DNA of 64,000 bases from Avena insularis (Eukaryota; Streptophyta; Magnoliopsida; Poales; Poaceae): assembly GCA_023614405.1 (NCBI GenBank), contig CM042688.1:69488253-69552252 (forward strand), read 5' to 3'. Every line of letters begins with the position of its first letter. Positions within the stretch are counted from its first letter, which is position 1. The position numbers and the translations under genes were made by a program. The notes beneath the pieces were generated by a model, which worked only from the letters and a program-made list of their open reading frames with translations, searched no databases and was not told the origin of the DNA. Shown piece by piece: positions 12,789 to 21,697 of the stretch.

Positions 12789-12945
12789 ATATTTATGACG
12801 ATTTTACCAAAATCATCGTTATAGTTTATTTGCGACGTCCAGCTTTCGACGATCTCAAAATCGTCATAGAATCGTCATAAACGGACTACTATGACGATTT
12901 TGTGATGAAAATAGAGGGTCATATATAGCCAGATTCCTTGTAGTG

Positions 12946-13285
12946 TGAGGGGCCCACACCAGGGCCTGGCACGCCCGGGGAGGGGGGGAGAACCCTATGG
13001 TGTGGCCGCCTCGTGGCTCTCCTCCGTCTCTGCTTTGGACTTCTATGTCGTGTCAGGAAAAATGGGAACTTCGGCTTTTGTTTCGTCCAATTCCAGGTAT
13101 ATTTCTTTACTAGCTTTTTTGAAACCAAAAATAGCAAAAAACGGGCAACTTGCACTGCGGCATCTTGTCAATAGGTTAGTTTAAAAAATGTATAAAAATG
13201 CCTCAAAGTGTAGACAAAACATAAGATAATTGATACAAAACAAGCATGGAGCATCAAAAACTATAGATACGTTTACGACGTATCA
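12946..13285 (-). repeat. Remnant of the 5' LTR of element E
   Basis: Aligns closely with 7638-7966 (shared GTGTGGCCGCCTCGTGGC, ATCTTGTCAATAGGTTAG and the GTATCA end). Only the first ~340 bp of the LTR remain; the break coincides with the CACTA terminus at 12945. The TSD copy CACAC follows at 13286-13290. Confidence 0.85.
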
Positions 13286-13290
13286 CACAC

Positions 13291-15690
13291 TAACCTGGGG
13301 TCATGGTAAAATGCCTAAGGGATTCCCGGATGGCTAATCCGAGGCCCCACAGACACCGCTACCATGCATTTTAGTGGCGATGCGATGTTGTCGCTAGATA
13401 ATTATGGTCTTGAGGTTGATAATCTTAATTGGAAGGAGTTGTGTCTGCTAGTGTGTGGGAAATTTGGTCGAGATGAGTTTCAGAGACTCCTTTGATAATT
13501 GTTCCATCTCAAGCAGGCAGGAACGATCGTAGAGTACATTCAGGAGTTTACTGAAGTTATGCATGCACTTAAGGAACATTCATCTAGCTTGGATCCAGAT
13601 TTGTTTCCTTCACGATTTGTTGATTGGTTGAAGGATTAGGTTCGCGTTGTAGTGTTAGTTCAAATTAACGCAAGGATTTGTACTCTACTGTTTCTATGGC
13701 TCTGTTACAGGAGGAGGCAATGGAGATTTGACGGAACAGCATGACACGTCCGCCTTGTGCTGACGGGCCGTTCCACGTCTCGAGGAGTGCTTATCGTGCA
13801 CCGACGAGTTCCGCGGTGAGCAATGCCAAGGATATGTCCCTCTACTCCGCGCCTCAAAATCCGTCACCATCAGAGGACAAGCGGGTTCAGGAATCGGCAT
13901 GCAGCACAACGCCGACAACGCCCGAAGATTGCATGGCAGCGCTCAAGTCATACCTTCATTCAAGGGGACTCTGATTTGTGTGTGGCGAGAAATGGGCGTC
14001 GGGCCACAAATGTGCGAGCTCTGTGCAGCTGCATGTGGTTCAAGAGATGTTGATGTGCCTGGACTTGATTCCATCGATGATTCACCTGAAGCATCCACAA
14101 TATACCATGGTGAATTGCATGTAATTTCTCGAGATATAGTGGCAGGGGCATATGCACCAAATACTTTCCGTTTGCTAGGGCAAATTCAAAAACACCAGGT
14201 GCTTATGTTGGTGGATTCAGGCAGTTCACATTTTTCATCAACGAGGCAGTGTAGTCGATGCTTCAGGGTGTGGAGCGAGTTGTCAGCCCTATCAACATCA
14301 AGATCGCCAACGGTACTAAGCTGGTGTGTGATCGTGAGTTTGTTGGTTATGATGTGGTGCTAGGGTGCTACATTTCGCACTAACCTGAAGGTTTTGCCAC
14401 TGGATGGTTATGATGTCATCATTGGCATGGATTGGTCGCAATCACACAACCCAATGGTCGTCAATTGGGTGGGTAAGAGGCTGGCATTTCTGGGATGATG
14501 ACAAGATGGTGCAATTGCAAGGATTGCAATCACAATCTATGGTGTGAGAGAAAGTGGAATCTTAGGTCTATGTTGCAACAGGCTGGGGTTACATGTGTAG
14601 TGTAGATTCAGTGCATGGAGGATTCAGATGCTATTCCTAACACAGTTGAACAAGTTCTGACCGAATTCGACAACATTTTCTCTGAGACTACTCAATTACC
14701 CCAGCACACCAATTTTACCATGCCATACCACTAGTGCGTGGTGCTAAACCTATCAATCTTCGTCCCTATAGGTACAGTCCGGATCAAAAGGATGAAATCG
14801 AGAAGAAGGTCACTAAGATGCTTCGACATGGGATAATTCAACCCAGCTCCAGTCCTTTTACCAACCAGTGTTGTTGGTACTCAAGAAGGACGGAACGTGG
14901 AGGTTCTGCGTCGATTATCGGCATCTAAATGCCATCACTGTGAAGAACCGGTTCCCTCTGCCCATTATTGAAGAGCTTATCGATGAAATAGCTGGCGCGC
15001 AATGGTTTACGAGGTTGGTTTTAAGGGTTGGGTACCATCAGATACGAATGCGACCAGAGGATGAATGCAAAACCGCATTCGAAACGCATCACGGTCACTA
15101 CGAGTTCAGGTGATGTCGTTTGTCCTTACAGGCGTACCTGCTACCTTTCAGAACACTATGAACATAATTCTGGTGTCGGTTCTACGAAGGGGTTTTTGGT
15201 GTTCATTGATGATATCCTGATTTATAGTGCCGATTTGGAAGAGCATGCACGGTCACTGAATCAGGTTCCGCCCTTGCTTCAACAACATGATCTAAAGGTG
15301 AAACGTAGCAAGTGTACATTTGTTCGTTCAAAGCTGGTGTACCTATGACATGTCATCAACACTGTTGGGGCGTCACCACCGACCCAAAGAACATAGCAGC
15401 AGTTGTTGAGTGCTAAACACCAACTTATGTGAAAGAGGTGCATGGATTCCTGAGGCCAGCAGGATATTACCGAAAGTTCATGCACAATTTCGGTCAGATC
15501 AACCATCCACTCACCGGTTTGCTCGAGAAGGATCTGGTTTTCCGCTGGACAAAGCGGACGGAACTAGCATCTAGGACACTCCAGAGTGCGCTCGTGCCCG
15601 CACCAGTGCTGGACATCCCCAATTTCGACAAGCCATTCATGGTGGAGACTGATGCGCCCGATGACGGAGTTAGGGCAGTGCTCTCCTAGG
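13291..15690 (+). pseudogene. Ty3/gypsy gag-pol remnant (element F)
   Basis: Decayed polyprotein in several frames. Gag capsid remnant near 13500-13640 (LKQAGTIVEYIQEFTEVMHAL). Protease near 14190-14480, with VDSGSSH and later VIIGMDWSQSHNP. Reverse transcriptase at about 14730-15350: INLRPYRYSPDQKDEIEK, VLKKDGTWRFCVDYRHLNA, YHQIRMRPED and the catalytic FIDDILIY. The start of RNase H at 15430-15690 shows GYYRKFMHNFG and FMVETDAPDDGV, keeping the first catalytic Asp. It stops at about 15690; the rest of RNase H, integrase and the 3' LTR are missing. Frameshifts (for example at 14850 and 15110) and stops make it non-functional. The RT resembles chromovirus-like gypsy elements; the lineage is tentative. 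Confidence 0.8.
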
Positions 15691-16408
15691 TCATCCCATT
15701 TCTTATCTGGGTGGAGCTTTAGGCCTGTTATGTGACATGCATTTGAGAACGAAGTGCGTAGATAAGTATCTAGACAGAGTTGATGGCATTAATATTAATA
15801 TGGATCCTAGGGAGTAGGAGATTAGTTTTTGAAATCTGTAACATTAAGGAAAAGAATATGCCCTTAATTTGACATGTTCTTTGTGTGTAGATTCCCAAAT
15901 AATTGCAACACAGAAAGTCAAACTAACTTTTTCAATAGCCATGCATTCCAATTTTCAACCACTGAGCAAGGAAACCGGCATGATAACATCGAAGACGTGC
16001 TCTGAAATACTAATATCTGGGATGATTTGACCAGCTTGTGAATCAGAGCAAGTAACAGCCATGGGGCTTTCCACACACAAAAAAAGTAGTAACAGCCATG
16101 AGCGAAAAAAGAAAAGGAAAACCAGTCAAACCAAACTACTCCAGGCAGGCAGTGTCGCCTTCTCCTTGAGTTCCCTTCCTCCGTAGAAACCGTGTCCCCC
16201 TCTCCCTCCCCGATCGACAGCAATAGCGGCGGTCAAAAGCTTCTCCAGCGACGACCCCCTCCAACCCCCGTCTGTGTCTTCTTCCCTCCCCTTCCCCTCC
16301 CGTAATCTCCCAGAGGGAGCAGCGGAGCAGCATCTGATTGTTGTCGCCGAGCTGAATCGCCACGGATCTCGAGACGGCGGCGGAGAAGGGGGAGCAGTGG
16401 AGGGGCCC
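15691..16408 (+). promoter_or_regulatory. Upstream region and likely 5' UTR of the MACPF gene
   Basis: 15691-16120 is AT-rich unique-looking sequence without an ORF or a clear TATA box. From about 16140 the sequence turns C/T-rich (TTCTTCCCTCCCCTTCCCC near 16275), a composition common in cereal 5' UTRs. The transcription start cannot be fixed. Confidence 0.4.
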
Positions 16409-19400
16409 ATGAGCCTCGCCGGGTCCGCCCTGGAGGGGGCCCTGCAGGCGGTGGGGCGCGGCCTCGACGCCGCCGGCGACCACCGCCTGCTCTACTGCAA
16501 GGGCGCCGGGAGGCTCGTTGCGCTCGACGAGGCCCGCGCGCGGGACCTGCCCATCGGCGGCGGCGTACTCTGCGGCGTGCCTCCGGATGTCGAGGTAGAG
16601 GCCTACCGCGGCAGCCCCGAACGCAGCCGCCCTGTCTCCCCCGGCGCTCCCCTCGACGAGCCCTTCGTCTGCAGCTTCCAGAAGGTGAGGAAGATTCTTC
16701 CAAGTCCCGATTGGTGCTTTTGATCGGATCGTGCTAGCATATACCGCATGTCTTGCCCTGTCCTATGTGCCGCGATGCAAATCTGCGCTGATGCAAATCG
16801 TAATTCATATGTTAAGCTTCGTGGCTCTTTGCTTTGACGTATCTGACATTGCCATTTGTTGCTTAGATGGCTGAACATTTCAACCGGAAGGCAGGCTTGC
16901 TGGAAACAGTACCGCTTGGTTCCTTCAACTCTCTCTTCAGCTTTACTGGTTCTTGGAAGAATGATGCAGCTGCAACAAAGTCCCTCGCGATTGATGGTTA
17001 TTCTGTGCCGCTATATAGAGTAAAAATAACTAGTGATGAACTCGTTCTTCAAGAGAGTGTAAAGCTCGCAATTCCATATAGTTGGGATCCATCAACATTG
17101 GCTAGGTCAGTAGGTAATCTTCTCCATTGACCTTGCTATCAGGGTCAGTTTTAATTATGGCCACCCCTTATAATTCTGTACATATTACTTTGCCCTTATC
17201 ATATATTAAGTTATTCTTGTTTCACTTCTGCCCAGCTTTGTTGAGAACTACGGTACGCATATTATTACTTCTGTAATGGTTGGTGGTAAGGATGAAGTAT
17301 ACATAAAGCAGCATTCCTCGTCCCAGTTGTCTGAATTGGAGTTTAGAAATTATGTGAGGGAAATTGGAAATGACAGATTCTCGGGTGTGGAAAGCAAGTC
17401 AAATGCACCCCCAATCAATTACAGCGAGAAGGTTAGCCAATTCCTTGTCTTGACATTTTATATTAATACTTCCTCCATTCCCGTAAATAAGACGTATACA
17501 ATTTTTCTGAAGTCAAACATGTAAAGTTTGAACAAATTTATAGAAAAACCATCAACACTTAGAAGACTAAGTAGATAAATATGAAAAATATATTTCATGA
17601 TGCATCTAAATTCTAATGTTGATTTGGTATTGTAGATGCCGATAATGTTTTCTATAATTTGGTCAAACTTTACATTGTTTGACTTTGGAATCTTATACGC
17701 TTTCGGGAATGGAGGGAGTGGGTGTGACCTTTTGTATTTGCAATTGTCGATAAGAATAGTGACTTGCCAAGACTTCCTTTATTAGTGTGCATTGAGAGCT
17801 GTGTGAGCTTAAAAGGATGACATTTTCACAGCGGATATTTATTTGACATGTCTTTTAAAACCACCTTAAGTATCACAAGTAAGAACTTAGCTACTTGGAG
17901 ACTTCACACATGTTCAATGGAAGAACAAAATATACCATAGTATGCACCATACATATGTGTTTTATGCAGGACACCTCTTTATCTGCCAAAGGTTCCTAAC
18001 TCCACTCACTTATACAGGATATGACAGTAATCTTCAGAAGGAGGGGAGGTTGCGATCTTGTTCAGAGTTCTATTGACTGGATAAAAACTGTTTCTTCAGC
18101 ACCAGATGTCATAGGCATGACATTTCTCCCTATTGTTTCCCTTGTTGATGATATACCTGGGAAGAAGCACATTGCTCGTGCAATTGATCTATACTTGACA
18201 TGTAAGACATGCATCTGGTTCCTTTTCAGGACTGTACGTTTAACGTGTATTTCCCACCTTCAGTGTGTGCTTCTGAATTTTAATACCTGAGCTGTTGTCC
18301 TAAACTACTGTCATCAATATTATAGCAGCAGGGTCTCTGTGCAGTTGTTCTTCTGTTCAGACTAAAGGTTGTAGTACGGGTAATGTTTGCATGTTTAGGA
18401 CCAGCATATCTGCCCTAAATTCATTATGTCTAGCATGATTAAATCAGTAGTCCAATATAGTAAGGCTATCCAAAGAGAGCGATGTAGAAAAATATTTTCC
18501 TATGTTTCTTCTACCAAAAGGTTGGATAGTTATCGGTGATTTTTCCTGCTTGCGATTTGAAATTATGATATTACATGGTACCTTTTCAATGATCGGTAAT
18601 AGTTTTTGTTCTCCAGACAAACCTCCAATTGAAGAGTTACAATACTTCCTAGATTTCCAAGTTCAACTAGTTTGGGCTCCAGTACCACCGGGTATTGCTG
18701 GCCAAAACAGAAAGGAGCCTGTGTGCCCGTCGCTTCAGTTCAGCTTGATGGGCCCAAAGCTCTTTGTTAGCACAGAACAGGTAAAGGATGCCCTTAAATT
18801 TGAATACATCAGCATCATAGTTTCTTTTTCCTTCTCTAAATTTACCTTTGATAGGTTAACTTATTGTCTCGATCCTATCTTGTGAGTCACCAAGTGACAA
18901 GTGTGTTGATTACACAAACAAAATAACATTTTGCGGATACCTTCAACAAATAATTTGCTTGAGATGTGAATTTAGTGTTGGTTGCTGTTGTGGTCATTAG
19001 CACGTTACCTCCCAATGAGACTCAGGGAAGGAGTCGGCTAGGGAAGAGTTCATAAAGGGGAAGACTTGAATTAGGAAAGATGAGTTAGAGATAGGATTAG
19101 GAAAGGTTAATTCGGAATAGTAAGGATTAGGAAAATATAATTCCTTGGGTGTCAAGTTAGGAGGTATTATATATGTGTCAACTATGTAAGTTATTGGATC
19201 AAGCAAGAACAATCAATCTAATCTCTCCCTAGCAATTCTCTCTTCTCAACCTATGTCTACTCAATCCCTCTCAGCCATGCTGTCTGGCTATCTTCAGCAC
19301 GGTAGTTATCCCGTCGTGGATCTGAGTCCACAACAGTTGCATAGAAAATACCAATAATCTCAAATGTTTTAATTATGTTTTGATTTGCTGTGAAGTATCT

Positions 19401-20149
19401 TAAATTCAATTCGTCATGCCTTGTGGTGACAAGATGGCACAGAGCAATACTTAAGTTGGGGGTTCCATTCAGTGACAGCCTGAAATATAGGTTTTAAGAT
19501 GATAAATTTTGCAGAGCAATCTAATTAACTTCCAATGGAATGCATGCAGATATCTGTGGGGCGTAGACCGGTCACTGGCTTCAGGCTGTGGTTGGAAGGA
19601 GCAAAACAGAACCGTTTGACTATTCATTTGCAGCACCTTGGCTCCTTACCAAAAATATTTCTGCCTCATTGGGATGCACACATCACGATTGGGCCACCAA
19701 AATGGCAAGGGCCTGAAGAGCAGGATAGCCGATGGTTCGAACCAATCAAGTGGAAGAATTTTGCTCATGTCAGTACTGCACCCATAGAGTACACGGAAAC
19801 AAATATCACGGACCTGTCTGGTGTTTATATTGTCACGGGGGCACAGTTGGGAGTGTGGGATTTTGGAGCAAAGAGTGTACTACACCTTAAACTGTTGTTC
19901 TCAAAAGTTCCTGGGTGCACAATTAGAAGATCAGTGTGGGACCACAGTCCAGGTTCTTCGACACAAAGAACAGATGAATCTTCATCATCCTCAAGCGATA
20001 ATGCTAAACTTTTGAAGATTGTTGACATGACAGAGACGCTGAAGGGCCCGCAAGATGCCCCTGGCCACTGGCTGGTTACAGGAGCAAAATTGGGTGTGGA
20101 GAAGGGCAGGATTGTTGTGCGTGCAAAGTACTCCTTATTAAATTATTGA
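16409..20149 (+). CDS. MACPF domain-containing protein (CAD1/NSL1 family), six exons
   Basis: Exons by GT-AG borders and family homology: 16409-16684, 16867-17105, 17236-17431, 18018-18201, 18617-18780, 19550-20149; these join in frame to 552 residues, close to the usual 560-610 of the plant family. The MACPF fold spans about residues 90-340, with the signature YGTH...VGG at 177-189. After it come the conserved DWIKTV, LYLTYKPPIEELQYFLDF and WAPVPPG blocks, and a C-terminal beta-rich region (VTGFRLWLEGAKQNRL, IVTGAQL, GHWLVTGAKL). Arabidopsis relatives CAD1 and NSL1 restrain salicylic-acid-dependent cell death; this copy resembles the At1g14780/At4g24290 branch. The junction of exons 2 and 3 makes Ser172 where relatives usually have Arg. 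No premature stop. Introns 3 and 5 contain a MITE and a solo LTR. An earlier in-frame ATG (16274) exists, but homology starts near 16409. Confidence 0.92.
17469..17718. mobile_element. Stowaway-type MITE in MACPF intron 3
   Basis: About 250 bp with terminal inverted repeats: CTTCCTCCATTCCCG at the left and, reversed, CTCCCTCCATTCCCGAAAG at the right. Left flank is TA; the right flank has become TG. AT-rich, no ORF. Typical Stowaway (Tc1/mariner-derived) structure. Confidence 0.8.
18986..19335 (+). repeat. 350-bp solo LTR in MACPF intron 5
   Basis: Begins TGTTGTGG and ends CCACAACA, an 8-bp terminal inversion, and is flanked by the direct duplication GTTGC (18981-18985 and 19336-19340). A TATA-like stretch (ATTATATATGTGTC, ~19155) and an A-rich AAGAACAATCAATC follow in plus orientation. 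The family is not identified; size and structure fit a small Copia or TRIM-type LTR. Confidence 0.85.
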
Positions 20150-21579
20150 CAAAATGTTGAGCATTCATTCATTCACTCTCTGCTATGAAGCACCCTGTTT
20201 AAAGATAGCATTTGTTCTTTTGTTCATGTATGGTACTGTCTGTAACATGTTGTGGTTTCATGCTTCTTGTGCTAATGCTCTGAGCAAAGTAGCATCAAGA
20301 TGTTTTTTGTCCAGTTCAAAAATATTTCATCTGGCCCCAGATTTCTCTTTCTGGCAGTGGAGTGGAAGTTCATGTATATTATGGAATTTACATTAGTGAT
20401 TTGTGCTTCCCCTTTAAAGTTCAGTCCAGCAGAATGTAACTGAGTTATGCACTCCTCTTGTTGGAAGTTCAACGAGGTTCGTTGAAACCGATGACTTGTG
20501 CAGTTTAGGTAAAAACTTATGCGTATCAATTGTGATGTTTGCAGGGAATCAGTGAAGTTTGAGGACAGATTGTATTTCCGACTTGTGTGAGTTGTATACG
20601 GACAATAAGTCGTTGAAAATGTAAAATGAGTAGATGTATGCACGCTGCTGTTGCAGCTGTGCTTGATTGCACTAATAGAACAAAAGGAAGCCCGTGGATA
20701 TTGGCTACGTTTCCTCTTTTCCCTTCCATTTGCAAACTGACAGCGCCAACTGCTGACATATTAGCTTATGCGCAATCTAAGAATTATAAGAATCTGTACT
20801 GTTCAAGCTGAGGGAATTGTTAGGTGAATCTGATTCCTGATTCCTTCTGAGTTCTGACTTGTTGTTTCCGCAGGGACATTGTTTTCATCTGCAATAATTA
20901 AGTGCTGGCGCCGGCACTCACTGGAAGTCTGTTGTCAATGCTCAAGGAACATGTCCAGGTGCTGCAATGTAAACTGCCAACAAGCTGTGCTTCGGTTTCA
21001 TCAGCCTCACCAATGCTCTCACGCATGGCATCATTTCAGGTTTGCATGGCATCATTTCAGGTTTGTGAAAGCGGCGTTTATACTGAAGCTGATCTCACAT
21101 CTGATCACGCAGAAAGCAACTAACGATATGTATTTTTTCGTACAAACAAGAAGACGGTGACAAAACATCCTGTGCAATGAAAGGCACAGCCACGGATGCT
21201 TCTTCGGGGAGCCTAGTGCATGAATTACAAAACGACTGGAGGATTACAAACGGCGCAAAGGTGAACAAATCAATCTGACTGATCCTTTTATGTAAAAAAA
21301 TCTGAGCTGGCTACGCTTCGTTCCGTTACCAGACAACTGTAGGTTGAATATAACGGCCAGGTGGCTGTATCGATGGGTCGGAACGTGTCCACATCTAGTG
21401 GACGTCGCCCCTGATATTAGCTGCAACAAGAACAGACTAAATGGAGAGGCCATAATAAAACTACTACAGAGATAAGACCCGTTCATGAAACCAGATGCTT
21501 TATATTGCTTAGCAGCGGCACCTCTCTGTCTGACCACCAGAGCTTTGCTTCTGCTGATCTCGTGTAGCTCCTGGCCAAA
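20150..21579 (+). other. 3' flank of the MACPF gene and intergenic DNA
   Basis: Likely contains the MACPF 3' UTR. No gene recognised: short ORFs here lack homology I can name. A perfect 21-bp tandem duplication (GCATGGCATCATTTCAGG plus TTT) lies at 21023-21043 and 21044-21064. Confidence 0.5.
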
Positions 21580-21697
21580 ATGGTTAGCTCACTTTCTTGC
21601 TTGCTGACATTTCCAGCTTCTCACTTTCTCTATGTGCTAATGTTCTCACTGCCACTGCCATGCGGTTCTGTTGAAATCTTGATAGGAGCATGAGGAG

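Larger units (their letters stand above)
8601..12945. mobile_element. CACTA-like DNA transposon, one terminus only, interrupted by a solo LTR
   Basis: The right end reads, on the minus strand, CACTACAAGGAATCTGGC (terminus at 12945), the hallmark of CACTA/En-Spm elements. Subterminal DNA (11079-11133 and 12789-12905) is packed with ATCGTCAT/ATGACGAT-type motifs in both orientations, as expected for subterminal transposase-binding repeats. The body (about 8900-10700) holds short exon-like blocks (for example after CTTCCAG at 9062) but no transposase I can recognise. No matching left CACTA terminus was found, so the element is truncated or deleted on that side. Confidence 0.6.
6600..13285 (-). 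mobile_element. WHAM/Sabrina-like LTR element E with internal deletion and nested insertions
   Basis: Minus-oriented. The low-coordinate end is a complete 3' LTR (6600-7966); the high-coordinate end is the first ~340 bp of the 5' LTR (12946-13285). Both outer edges are flanked by CACAC (6595-6599 and 13286-13290), so they belong to one insertion. Inside, only the non-coding 3' tail survives; gag, pol and most of the 5' LTR are gone and CACTA-like sequence occupies the space. Confidence 0.8.

Noticed and set aside
16233..16703. 156-codon Arg-rich minus-strand frame over MACPF exon 1
   Set aside because: Shadow of a GC-rich first exon; no start context or homology.
20902..21160. Overlapping short frames downstream of the MACPF gene as an extra gene
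   Set aside because: No homology recognised, overlapping frames, and a recent 21-bp duplication inside. No support for coding.
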